Source of the DNA: Flavobacterium frigoris
GTDB lineage: Bacteria > Bacteroidota > Bacteroidia > Flavobacteriales > Flavobacteriaceae
DNA length: 64,000 nt
Direction: 5' to 3'
NCBI RefSeq assembly: GCF_900111075.1
Contig: NZ_FOFZ01000002.1
Coordinates: forward strand, 473,322-537,321
Part shown: in pieces, positions 1 to 7,597 of the stretch
How the letters are laid out: every line of letters begins with the position of its first letter
Position numbering within the stretch: position 1 is the first letter of the stretch
Program-made: the position numbers and the translations under genes
The notes under the pieces: model-generated
Database searches by the model: none
Seen by the model: the letters and a program-made list of their open reading frames with translations, nothing else
What the model was told of the DNA's origin: nothing

Positions 1-80
1 CAATCCGGAAGTAGATTGTGAATATTATAATTAATTTATAACTGTAAACTGCGACTGAATACTCAAAACTGAATACTCCC

Positions 81-557
81 TTAGTCGCGCGAAATCTCCA
101 TAATTTCAAATTTCAGCACTCCATTTGGCACTGTAATTTCGGCAACATCACCTACTTTTTTACCAAGTAATCCTTTTCCAATAGGAGAAGTAACTGATAT
201 TTTTCCGCTTTTTAAATCGGCTTCACTTTCAGCAACAAGTCGATATTTCAATTCCATTCCGTTAGATTGGTTTTTGATTTTTACGTTAGATAAAACCAAC
301 ACCTTAGAAACATCAAGATGAGTTTCATCAATCAGTCGCGCATTAGAATGTACTTCCTCTAGCTTAGCAATTCTCATCTCCAGCATTCCTTGCGCTTCTT
401 TTGCGGCATCGTACTCTGCATTTTCAGACAAATCTCCTTTATCTCTCGCTTCAGCTATATCTGCAGATGCTTTTGGACGCATCACGCTTTTTAAATAATC
501 TAATTCCTCTCTTAATTTTTTTAATCCTTCTGCCGTGTAATAAGATATTGCGCTCAT
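81..557 (-). CDS. greA: Transcription elongation factor GreA
   Basis: GreA inserts a coiled coil into the RNA polymerase secondary channel and stimulates cleavage of backtracked RNA. The 158-residue product has the usual length. The N-terminal half is an antiparallel coiled coil whose tip carries the family signature around residues 37-56 (KGDLSENAEYDAAKE), including the acidic residues D42 and E45 that help position Mg2+ in the polymerase active site. The C-terminal half is the FKBP-like domain, with SPIGKGLLGKKVGD around 125-138. The start ATG at 557 is the first available and gives a standard N-terminus. It is divergent from the lipoprotein gene at 721 and has a hairpin in its leader (listed separately). 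The 80 bases downstream hold only short repeats of the ctgaatact type. Assignment is secure. Confidence 0.97.
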   Translation of the reverse strand: MSAISYYTAEGLKKLREELDYLKSVMRPKASADIAEARDKGDLSENAEYDAAKEAQGMLEMRIAKLEEVHSNARLIDETHLDVSKVLVLSNVKIKNQSNGMELKYRLVAESEADLKSGKISVTSPIGKGLLGKKVGDVAEITVPNGVLKFEIMEISRD

Positions 558-583
558 AGTTTCATCGTTTATGTAAATAGAAA

Positions 584-605
584 AAATCCCATCAGGACGG
601 GATTT
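584..605 (-). promoter_or_regulatory. Terminator-like hairpin in the greA leader
   Basis: A 7-bp perfect stem (AAATCCC / GGGATTT) with an 8-nt loop is followed on the minus strand by a run of Ts, so it looks like an intrinsic terminator. It lies 27 nt upstream of the greA ATG. No minus-strand gene lies upstream of it that it could terminate, since the next gene (721) runs the other way. It would form at the very 5' end of the greA mRNA if transcription starts at the -7 element at 613-620. A role as attenuator or stabilising 5' hairpin is inference. Confidence 0.55.
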
Positions 606-612
606 CTTTTCT

Positions 613-620
613 CAAAGATA
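613..620 (-). promoter_or_regulatory. -7 promoter element for greA
   Basis: The minus strand reads TATCTTTG, a full match to the Bacteroidota -7 consensus TAnnTTTG. I see no clear -33 TTG at the expected spacing. A start of transcription near 607 is implied. Confidence 0.45.
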
Positions 621-681
621 CTTTTATTTTTTTAAGTCTATAATTATATGTTAATCATATTTAATTCAAAGTTAAATAAAT

Positions 682-689
682 TAAATTTG
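682..689 (+). promoter_or_regulatory. -7 promoter element for the Rieske-like lipoprotein gene
   Basis: TAAATTTG matches TAnnTTTG and sits 31 nt upstream of the ATG at 721. No convincing -33 TTG is visible. Confidence 0.4.
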
Positions 690-720
690 TTTCGCTAATA
701 CTTTTAATTTATTTTAAATA

Positions 721-1140
721 ATGAAAAAACACCTTTTTCTACTCGTACTATTGCCTCTTTTTTTTAACTGTAGCGACAATGGTTCTCGCAATAATAACCC
801 TTATCTACCTAACTATACATTTACTATAGATATCAACATGAATTTGCCTGCCTATTCGAACCTAAAATTCGTAAGTAATGCTGTTTATTACTCTGGCGTG
901 GGAGTCAAAGGCATTTACATATTCAACACTGGAAGTGGCTATAATGCATTCGACGCCGCTTGTCCAAATCAAGCTTTAAGTTCTTGTTCTACTATGACCT
1001 TAAAAGGAATAAATATAGTTTGTGATTGCGATAACGCTGAATATAGCTTGTTTAGCGGTTTAAGTCAAACTGGACTACAATATCCTCTAAAACAATATCG
1101 GGTGGAAGTTAACGGAACTTCGTTGAGAGTGTATAATTAA
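721..1140 (+). CDS. Lipoprotein with a degenerate Rieske-like fold
   Basis: A 139-residue predicted lipoprotein. A short signal peptide ends in LPLFFNC, with the lipidated Cys at 17, followed by SDN, which resembles flavobacterial surface-export signals of the S-D-D type. The rest follows the layout of a Rieske domain. A first box reads CPNQALSSC (canonical CTHxGC) and a second reads CDCDNAEY (canonical CPCHGSxF), followed by the usual GPLKQYRVEVNG-type ending. The cysteines are kept, but both cluster-ligating histidines are replaced, by Asn and Asp, so a 2Fe-2S cluster of the normal kind is unlikely. Function is unknown. It could be a structural relative that uses the cysteines as disulfides. 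The lipoprotein call is firm; the Rieske relationship is pattern-based inference. Confidence 0.75.
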   Translation: MKKHLFLLVLLPLFFNCSDNGSRNNNPYLPNYTFTIDINMNLPAYSNLKFVSNAVYYSGVGVKGIYIFNTGSGYNAFDAACPNQALSSCSTMTLKGINIVCDCDNAEYSLFSGLSQTGLQYPLKQYRVEVNGTSLRVYN

Positions 1141-1144
1141 AACT

Positions 1145-1178
1145 AAAAAAGCCTGAAAGCGAATGTTTTCAGGCTTTT
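1145..1178. terminator. Bidirectional terminator between convergent genes
   Basis: AAAAGCCTGAAA pairs with TTTTCAGGCTTTT across a short loop, with A and T runs on the two flanks. It lies between the lipoprotein stop (1140) and the TonB receptor stop (1199), so it can serve both strands. Confidence 0.8.
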
Positions 1179-1198
1179 CACTACTACAATATAAAAAA

Positions 1199-3373
1199 CT
1201 AAAACTTCAATGTCAATCCTGCCAAGAAATTAATTCGCGCTTGTGGATAATAATATGGATAAACGTCATACATATATCCATTTGATACATATTTCTTGTC
1301 TAAAATATTGTTCACCAATCCAGTAATTACAATTGATTTAAAAACAGATTTTGGTTTAATTTCATATGCCACATTCAAATCGATGACAAAATAATTAGCC
1401 AATTTTGCAGCCGGCAGTTCAATATTATTCATGTATTGCTCTCCTACAAATTTTTGCAACCAAGAAATCTGAAGATTCTGTAAAGGCTTGTACGTAATAA
1501 CATTCCCAACTATAACCGATGGCGAATAAGCAATGTCTGTAGTTCCATAATTTTCGCCTTCAACGGCTAAATCAACATTTTTATTAGTGCTCAAAGTAAA
1601 ATTTGGCCTCACCATAAACTTCTCTGAAACAGTAATAGAGGCATCAACTTCTAAACCTAAACGATAACTTTTTTCGCTGTTAGAACGAATTGGACTCCCA
1701 ACATTATCCAGTTTTCCAGTTAATATCAATTGATCTTTGTATGCCATATAGTACACATTCGAATTGAATTTGATTTTGTTTGAAGCATATCTCCAACCCA
1801 TTTCAAAATCATTTAATTTTTCAGGTTTTGCATTTCCGCCTTCATAATCAGTTCTGTTAGGTTCGCGATTGGCTCTGGCATAAGAAAAATACAAAGCGTT
1901 ATTAGAGTTAAGATCAAAATTCAAACCTGCCTTTGGATTGAAGAAATTAAAGTTGTCATTGACAATTCCAGTTTCGGCTCCATTAGCTTTATACTGTACG
2001 TTTCTCAATTGTAAATCGCCAAATAAACTTAGTTTATCAGTAATTTGATAATTGGCTTTGGCAAAAATATTCCCATCTGTTTTGGTTGCAACATCACTAT
2101 AATAACGATCTCCTAATTCGCTTGTTGAAGCATAACGTGCCCAAATTACTTTCCCAAAATGAATTCCTTCATACTTGTTGTAGCCACCGCCAAAAATCAC
2201 ATCTAGTTTTCCGCTTTTATAATTAGCCGAGAAAGTCGTTCCGTAGAAATCATTATCCAACCATTTCTGACGAATAAGGTCTGTTTTATTAATTGTTGTT
2301 CCACCAATAACAATTGGAGTTAATCCATAAGCCGAGAATTTTGCGTTCTCTTTATAATTTTCATAATAACCTTTCCCTTTGGTATAATGGAAAGCTAAAT
2401 TTGTGCTCCAGTTTGTTGACACCTTTTCATTCCAATGCAGTTGATAATGGTCTTGTTGGTAATTATCAGTTTCATTGTCATAAAAACGAGTTTTTCCAAA
2501 CTCATCTGTATACATTCCAGCAGTATTGAAAGTCCGGTCGTTTTGTAGCAAATCCAAATCTTCTAAACCATTCCAAGACTGATAGGTTTTTTCTGTACCT
2601 CCAAAAGCCAATGCTTTAATCAAGGTCGTTTTACCCACATAAGTTCCTTGTAAGAAATAGGATTTTAAATCCGAAGCCGCTCTGTCAATATACCCATCCG
2701 ATTTTAAAGCAGAAAGACGTCCTGCCACTTCAAAATGATTGTCAATTAAACCAGTACTAAATTTAACCGTATGTTTTCTAGTATTAAAACTCCCAAAAGA
2801 ATTAGAGATTTCTCCATTGCTATCTTTAGCATAACTATCTGTAAGCATGTTCAGGCTTGCGCCAAAAGCACCCGATCCATTAGTGGATGTTCCTACACCA
2901 CGTTGCAGTTGCAAGCTTTCTAGTGAAGAAGCAAAGTCAGGCATGTTTACCCAATAGGTTCCATGACTTTCCGAGTCGTTGTAAGGTATTCCGTTGATCG
3001 TTACATTCACACGAGTGGCATCGCTACCACGAACACGAATACCAGTATACCCTACTCCATTTCCAGCATCAGAAGTGGTGACAACTGACGGTAAATAATT
3101 CATTAAAATAGGAATGTCTTGTCCTAAATTACGTGGAGCAATCTCTTTTTTACTCAAATTACTAAAACTAACCGGTGTCTTTGCAGTAACTCGAACCGCC
3201 GAAACTAGCACCTCATCCAGTTGATTTACCGAAGTAGTGTCTTTAACTTGTGAAAAGGAGTGAAAAGAAAAGAATGAAAAGAAAAGAGACAGTAAAAAAG
3301 TTACACTTTGTGTCTTTGTACTCCTGCCTATCGCAGGCAGGTTTGTGCGAGAAAAATTAAAAATAGTATTCAT
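1199..3373 (-). CDS. TonB-dependent outer-membrane receptor, TPP-riboswitch controlled (probable thiamine uptake)
   Basis: A 724-residue TonB-dependent receptor: signal peptide (cleavage near residue 41, FHSFSQ), TonB box region (LDEVLVSAVRV, about 53-63), plug domain (about 65-180, with GIRVRGSDATRVNVTINGIPYND) and a 22-strand barrel ending in the terminal aromatic FLAGLTLKF. Receptors of this kind bring scarce ligands across the outer membrane using TonB/ExbBD. A TPP riboswitch precedes the gene, and Bacteroidota receptors with this control are predicted thiamine or thiamine-precursor importers (Rodionov and co-workers' omr class). The N-region of the signal peptide is unusually long (about 22 residues) because a small palindromic sequence is inserted in it. 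No alternative start lies closer to the hydrophobic core. The ligand is inferred from regulation, not from residues in the barrel. Confidence 0.88.
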   Translation of the reverse strand: MNTIFNFSRTNLPAIGRSTKTQSVTFLLSLFFSFFSFHSFSQVKDTTSVNQLDEVLVSAVRVTAKTPVSFSNLSKKEIAPRNLGQDIPILMNYLPSVVTTSDAGNGVGYTGIRVRGSDATRVNVTINGIPYNDSESHGTYWVNMPDFASSLESLQLQRGVGTSTNGSGAFGASLNMLTDSYAKDSNGEISNSFGSFNTRKHTVKFSTGLIDNHFEVAGRLSALKSDGYIDRAASDLKSYFLQGTYVGKTTLIKALAFGGTEKTYQSWNGLEDLDLLQNDRTFNTAGMYTDEFGKTRFYDNETDNYQQDHYQLHWNEKVSTNWSTNLAFHYTKGKGYYENYKENAKFSAYGLTPIVIGGTTINKTDLIRQKWLDNDFYGTTFSANYKSGKLDVIFGGGYNKYEGIHFGKVIWARYASTSELGDRYYSDVATKTDGNIFAKANYQITDKLSLFGDLQLRNVQYKANGAETGIVNDNFNFFNPKAGLNFDLNSNNALYFSYARANREPNRTDYEGGNAKPEKLNDFEMGWRYASNKIKFNSNVYYMAYKDQLILTGKLDNVGSPIRSNSEKSYRLGLEVDASITVSEKFMVRPNFTLSTNKNVDLAVEGENYGTTDIAYSPSVIVGNVITYKPLQNLQISWLQKFVGEQYMNNIELPAAKLANYFVIDLNVAYEIKPKSVFKSIVITGLVNNILDKKYVSNGYMYDVYPYYYPQARINFLAGLTLKF
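3323..3341 (-). repeat. Palindromic insert inside the receptor's signal peptide
   Basis: CCTGCC-7 nt-GGCAGG is a 6-bp perfect inverted repeat that is GC-rich against an AT-rich background. It encodes LPAIGR in frame within the N-terminal region of the receptor's signal peptide. It looks like a small palindromic repeat element lodged in a coding sequence, comparable in kind to Rickettsia palindromic elements. That comparison is inference. Confidence 0.5.
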
Positions 3374-3480
3374 CCGTAAAAAAGATTACGAATAAAAGGG
3401 GGAATTATTCCTTTTGTTAAATTAAAAAATGATTGTTTCCTACGACAAAATAATAGCGTGCACTCTATAATTGTATCGTT

Positions 3481-3562
3481 TTTTCCCTTAGCAACATTAC
3501 TTGCTCAGGTTCGTTGGGTATGATCTCAGCTCGTTATTTAGAGCACCCCTTTGAGACGGTGC
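3481..3562 (-). promoter_or_regulatory. TPP (thiamine pyrophosphate) riboswitch
   Basis: Read on the minus strand this has the conserved THI-element blocks in order: AAAGGGGTGCTC, GCTGAGATCATACCC, GAACCTGA, AGTAATG and a closing TAAGGGA. These are the P1-P3 and P4-P5 core segments that bind the pyrimidine and pyrophosphate of TPP. It starts about 55 nt after the arfB stop and ends about 105 nt before the receptor ATG. The intervening leader contains a small hairpin (AAAAGG/CCTTTT, about 3394-3415) just before the start codon, which may be part of the expression platform. The mechanism cannot be decided from sequence alone. Confidence 0.93.
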
Positions 3563-3617
3563 AAATGTAACCTTAAAAATATCAAATATCAAAATTTTAT
3601 TCGTCGGAAAATCAGCA

Positions 3618-4022
3618 TTAGTCATGATCTGGTTTTCTACGATTTTGCTTAACTTGGGATACGTTCTTTTTATTTTTAATCCGCTTTCGTATCGCTGATT
3701 TAGGAATTTTTGTTGCTAGTCTAATTTTCGGAACCTCCAAGCCTTTTTTGACGACTTCCAAAAAACGTTTGGTAACTATTTCTTTATTTCTAAGCTGACT
3801 ACGGTCTTCATCACAATTTAGAATTAAAACAAAATCAGTAGTTAATCGTGAGGCCAAATTCACTTTCAGCAATTCTTTTTCTTTCTCGGTTACACCTTGT
3901 GAATGTTCCACATCAAAAGTCAATACCACTTTAGAGGAAACTTTGTTGACATTTTGCCCACCAGCCCCGCTACTGCGAACCGCTTTATATTGTAATTCTG
4001 ATATTATTTTTTGAATCTCCAT
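3618..4022 (-). CDS. arfB: Alternative ribosome-rescue factor ArfB (peptidyl-tRNA hydrolase, YaeJ type)
   Basis: ArfB releases peptides from ribosomes stalled on truncated mRNAs. The 134-residue product has the class I release-factor catalytic GGQ at 21-23 in the context RSSGAGGQNVNKVSSKV. It also has a Lys/Arg-rich C-terminal tail (about 110-132), which in this family enters the empty mRNA channel. There is no codon-recognition domain, as expected. It lies 30 nt downstream of the kinase::DUF4301 gene and is probably the last gene of that operon, because the TPP riboswitch begins a new control unit immediately after it. Confidence 0.93.
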   Translation of the reverse strand: MEIQKIISELQYKAVRSSGAGGQNVNKVSSKVVLTFDVEHSQGVTEKEKELLKVNLASRLTTDFVLILNCDEDRSQLRNKEIVTKRFLEVVKKGLEVPKIRLATKIPKSAIRKRIKNKKNVSQVKQNRRKPDHD

Positions 4023-4052
4023 TTGGATTTAATTTAGTACACCAAAACAACG

Positions 4053-6164
4053 TTATTGTTGGTGCGCATTTTTCAACAAATCATTTACCGTTTTAACTGG
4101 ATTAAAAGTTATCAACGGGACTTCTATAAAGATCGTTAACCAATTAGCCATTGCCCCATTCCATAGTCCGGGCAATTCATATCCTTTAATATTTTTTCCA
4201 GAATTAGTCTTTTTGACTAAAAACCCACTATTCTGGTTAATGAATTGAGTCAAATCAAACTTTTCGTTTTTATAATTCTTAGTTCCACATACTAAATCAA
4301 CCGGATTAAAATGGGTCGCACTATTCAATATACTATTTTGCTTGTTATCATTTAAATCAATCTGTGAAGTTTCAACGATTTGCAATGAAACTTGATTCTT
4401 TTCGTCTTTTACCCAGAATGGACCACCACCAGCTTCTCCTTCATTTATTACCATTCCGCATACACGTATGGGTCTATTTAAAGCAGATGTAATTGCGGCA
4501 ATTTTATTTTCAAATGTAAAAGAATCAAAACTTTCAGCTAATTTTACATTGAATTTTTTATCTAAAAATAGCGCTATTTCCTCCACTTTAGTAGCGTCAT
4601 TTTCATCAGAGTCTATTACATTTAGATAGTCAAAAACTTGATTTTGCAACTCTAACAAAACTCCTGCCAATGCTTTCTTATACAATGCAATTGCATCATT
4701 ATTATGCAAGATTACATTATCAATATTCTTAATAAAAATAACATCTGCATCTAGCGCATTTAGATTTTCAATTAAAGCTCCATGTCCTCCTGGTCTAAAA
4801 ACCAAATTCCCTTTCTCATTTCTAAAAATAGCGTTAGATTCCTCTACAGCAATAGTATCAGTACTTTTATTCTGATAGGAATATTGAATTTCTACTGTGT
4901 TTTTTGTCTCTGTCTCCACTCTATCTAAAGTCTTTTTAATAATGTCTTGAAATTGAGACTGATGTTCTTTTGAAACTGTAAAATGAAGATTCGATTTACC
5001 ATTTGAACTTGAGTAATAGCCACACTCATACAAATGTTCTTCTATTGGAGATGCTATATTGGCGTAATATTTATGAAAAGGCAAAATTCCTTTTGGCTTA
5101 TTTGCGAAATCAAAATACTGAGGATCTAACATCATTTTTATAAAAAAATAATTTTTATAATCTCGATCTAGACTATCAAAATTTGGGTGCACTTTTTTTA
5201 ATTGCTCGTGAACCATATTAAAAAAAGCAAATTTATCCATACCCACAATAAACACAGCCAGATCAGTATCTTTTTTTCTATTGATATAGGCGTTTATCGT
5301 TTCCTCTCCTATTTTAAAATCAGATAAAAAGACCGATAAAAATTTAAACATTCTACTCGCAGCTCCTGAGGCAGGAACAAACTTTAGCAATTTAAGCTTC
5401 GATTTCTCTTGATCAAAAAAAGCGGCTTTCTCAGAAAATTCTTTTTCAGAAAATTTCACAATGCCATTATTGAATGTCGCCGCTGATAATAGATGCATTT
5501 TAGGAATTCCGTTTTTAAAAATCGCTAATTGTCTTTTGATATTTTCGATTGGGATTCCATGTTCATAAATTTGAACAAAATCAAGCGAAGACAGCCCCAT
5601 TTCTTTGGCTTTTGTCAAGCCCTCAATAATTGAAATTGCTTTTGCAAGCCTCAAATTTTTATCACCAGAAAGTGTTATGAATGGTTTATTATTATCTATC
5701 AATGATTTTTTAAAAACCGCAAAAACAGCGTCTCGTCCTTCCGCTTTATCCCTTAAGTCATCTTTTTCCCACGGCACATCGATGTCCGTAAGAAAAAACA
5801 AATCATACTCGTGTTCCTGAGCAGCTTTATGTAATAATGGGTCACAGTAATTGTAATACACTTCAGAAAAAACGGTAGTCACCAATAAATTTGTATCGCA
5901 GAACAAGTACTTATTAGCGATTGATAGTCCGTGATTTTCCAATTTAGTTTGACCATAAGCAATGGGTAACATATCATCAACGTCACAGATAAGTGCGCTT
6001 CTATCCCACTTTTCTTGTAAATAATCCCTAGCGAATTCAGGAACCCAGGCTGTTTTATAGTGATCGGCAAGCTGTATCGCCAAAGTTGTTTTTCCAGTAC
6101 TTTCTGGTCCAAACATGGCAATTTTTATAATTGCAGATTGCTCTTGTTTAAGATTTTTCTCCAT
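4053..6164 (-). CDS. Fusion of a NadR-like P-loop kinase with DUF4301
   Basis: The 703-residue product joins two domains. Residues about 12-185 form a P-loop ATPase of the NadR nicotinamide-riboside-kinase type: Walker A GPESTGKTT at 19-27, then WVPEFARDYL, the LFCDTN Walker-B-like segment and an R-rich lid. Residues about 192-703 are DUF4301, recognisable by PASGAASRMFKFL and RPGGHGALIENLN. The two families usually occur as separate adjacent genes in relatives, so this may be a fusion. I chose the ATG at 6164: the longer frame starting at 6275 would overlap pnuC by 151 nt and adds a residue stretch unlike the family, whereas 6164 overlaps by 40 nt. The pnuC neighbour suggests phosphorylation of an imported nucleoside-like vitamin (nicotinamide riboside, or possibly thiamine). 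DUF4301 has no known reaction. Confidence 0.82.
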   Translation of the reverse strand: MEKNLKQEQSAIIKIAMFGPESTGKTTLAIQLADHYKTAWVPEFARDYLQEKWDRSALICDVDDMLPIAYGQTKLENHGLSIANKYLFCDTNLLVTTVFSEVYYNYCDPLLHKAAQEHEYDLFFLTDIDVPWEKDDLRDKAEGRDAVFAVFKKSLIDNNKPFITLSGDKNLRLAKAISIIEGLTKAKEMGLSSLDFVQIYEHGIPIENIKRQLAIFKNGIPKMHLLSAATFNNGIVKFSEKEFSEKAAFFDQEKSKLKLLKFVPASGAASRMFKFLSVFLSDFKIGEETINAYINRKKDTDLAVFIVGMDKFAFFNMVHEQLKKVHPNFDSLDRDYKNYFFIKMMLDPQYFDFANKPKGILPFHKYYANIASPIEEHLYECGYYSSSNGKSNLHFTVSKEHQSQFQDIIKKTLDRVETETKNTVEIQYSYQNKSTDTIAVEESNAIFRNEKGNLVFRPGGHGALIENLNALDADVIFIKNIDNVILHNNDAIALYKKALAGVLLELQNQVFDYLNVIDSDENDATKVEEIALFLDKKFNVKLAESFDSFTFENKIAAITSALNRPIRVCGMVINEGEAGGGPFWVKDEKNQVSLQIVETSQIDLNDNKQNSILNSATHFNPVDLVCGTKNYKNEKFDLTQFINQNSGFLVKKTNSGKNIKGYELPGLWNGAMANWLTIFIEVPLITFNPVKTVNDLLKNAHQQ

Positions 6165-6748
6165 TCTAAATAGGCTGAAATAGCTAAAATTGTAAAAATT
6201 AAATATTGTAATGATAACATTCCTAGTCCGCGATACGCGTACAAAGGCGTAACTATGAGATCCCCAATAATCCAAAGGGTCCAGTTTTCTATCTTTTTAT
6301 TGGCCATATACCACATCCCAGTAAAAAATATTCCAGAGGCTATAATATCAATATAATTGTCTGTTTTTATTTGATAATCAAAAAACTTATAAATACCGAA
6401 AACTACAAAAATTGTAATAAAAAACAATACTATCCCAATGATTTTTTCTTTGGTATTGGTTCTTGTAATTGGTAGATTGTCGCTGCCTTCTGTTTTTCGA
6501 GACCATTTATACCAGCCATAAATACTCATTATGGTAAAATACCCATTAATCATCATATCCCCAAGATAGCCAGCAATAAAAAGAAGATACACGGAAATTA
6601 TTGTTGCAATTAATCCTGTTGGGTACACTAATATATTTTCTTGCCTCGCATACCACACACTTAAAATTCCGAATACAAAGGCGATGAATTCTAATATAAT
6701 ATGAGTAATAGAAACGTCTTTGTATGCATTTAAAAAAAACTCTATCAT
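6125..6748 (-). CDS. pnuC: PnuC-family vitamin transporter (nicotinamide riboside or thiamine)
   Basis: A 207-residue inner-membrane protein of the PnuC/PnuT family. It has about seven membrane segments and the conserved features EFIAFVFGILSVWYARQEN (first core helix), SIYGWYKW (about 95-102) and KKIENWTLWIIGDL followed by PLYAYRGL. Members act as energy-independent carriers whose substrate is trapped by phosphorylation. The gene starts in a one-base overlap with the GGGP synthase stop and overlaps the kinase fusion downstream, so the three are translationally coupled. The kinase partner argues for nicotinamide riboside. The TPP-regulated receptor a few kilobases away argues for thiamine (PnuT). 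I cannot separate these from sequence alone. Confidence 0.88.
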   Translation of the reverse strand: MIEFFLNAYKDVSITHIILEFIAFVFGILSVWYARQENILVYPTGLIATIISVYLLFIAGYLGDMMINGYFTIMSIYGWYKWSRKTEGSDNLPITRTNTKEKIIGIVLFFITIFVVFGIYKFFDYQIKTDNYIDIIASGIFFTGMWYMANKKIENWTLWIIGDLIVTPLYAYRGLGMLSLQYLIFTILAISAYLEWRKILNKSNLQL

Positions 6749-7503
6749 TATTTATTTTCGATTAGGTGATATTTAGCCGTTTCAAAGAAATCAAAATCTC
6801 TTTCAAAAGCAGTTCCTATAACTACAAGATCAGCTCCATAATCATAGGCGTCTTGAATTCCGAGTAAATCTACAATTCCGCCACCAACAATTAAAGGTAT
6901 TTCAGTGTTTTTAGAGATTAAATCAATCATTTCTAAAGGAACTGCTTGTTTTGCGCCACTACCCGCTTCGAGATAGATCAATTTATTACCCAGCATTTCG
7001 CCTGCTTGAGCCGTTGCAAGAACCAAATCTAAATTGTTTCTATCCAAGGGTTTTGTTTTGCTTACCCTGGCTACAGCAGTTTCGTTTCCGCCATCTATTA
7101 AAATGTAACCTGTTGAAATAATCTCGAGTTGGGTTTGTTTTAGAATTGGTGCTGCTTTCACCTGATGTTCTATTAAATAATCTGGATTTCTTCCTGAAAT
7201 TAGAGAAAGAAATAAAATCGCATCGGCTTCTTTTGAGATTTGCGAGGGGTTACCAGGAAAAAGCACAATTGGCAAATCGACTTTTTGTTTTAATCGAATA
7301 ATTAACTCATCAATCCTATTGCTTTCTACAAGGCTTCCGCCAATAAAAATATGCGTCGCGGGTGATTGATTGATTTTCGAAATTAGATTGTCTAAATTTT
7401 TCCAAACGATCTTGTCTGGATCAAGAAGAATAGCCAGTAACTTACGTTTTTCTGACTTCGCCTGACGCATCTGATCATATATAGTACTATCTTTATTTCT
7501 CAT
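6748..7503 (-). CDS. Geranylgeranylglyceryl/heptaprenylglyceryl phosphate synthase family protein
   Basis: A 251-residue TIM-barrel prenyltransferase of the PcrB/GGGPS family. It joins a polyprenyl diphosphate to sn-glycerol-1-phosphate, forming an archaeal-type ether lipid precursor. Motifs seen are LLAILLDPDK (about 22-31), IFIGGSL, VLFPGNPSQIS (phosphate and glycerol phosphate binding), YLEAGSGA (about 173-180) and PLIVGGGI followed by VVIGTAFE (standard phosphate-binding loops). Such enzymes are widespread in Bacteroidota (group II GGGPS), although the cellular role of the product is unclear. It is first in the minus-strand operon with pnuC. The chain length of the substrate cannot be read reliably here. 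Confidence 0.92.
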   Translation of the reverse strand: MRNKDSTIYDQMRQAKSEKRKLLAILLDPDKIVWKNLDNLISKINQSPATHIFIGGSLVESNRIDELIIRLKQKVDLPIVLFPGNPSQISKEADAILFLSLISGRNPDYLIEHQVKAAPILKQTQLEIISTGYILIDGGNETAVARVSKTKPLDRNNLDLVLATAQAGEMLGNKLIYLEAGSGAKQAVPLEMIDLISKNTEIPLIVGGGIVDLLGIQDAYDYGADLVVIGTAFERDFDFFETAKYHLIENK

Positions 7504-7541
7504 AATGAACGTAAAAGTAAAAGTTTTTTGAAAACGAGTAC

Positions 7542-7556
7542 TACTTTGACAAAGTA
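7542..7556. promoter_or_regulatory. 15-bp palindrome in the divergent promoter region
   Basis: TACTTTG-A-CAAAGTA is a perfect inverted repeat in the 94-bp gap between the GGGP synthase start (7503) and the Crp/Fnr regulator start (7598). It is a plausible operator for the regulator itself or for another dimeric factor. It differs in sequence from the operator at 8204, so autoregulation by the same protein is not assured. Confidence 0.4.
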
Positions 7557-7597
7557 TTTCTTTGTTTTAGAACCTAAAGTGCAACATAAACAAAACC

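Noticed and set aside
6165..6275. Longer start (6275) for the kinase::DUF4301 gene
   Set aside because: It would overlap pnuC by about 150 nt, and the extra 37 residues are the antisense-like by-product of the pnuC 3' end; ATG at 6164 fits the family start.
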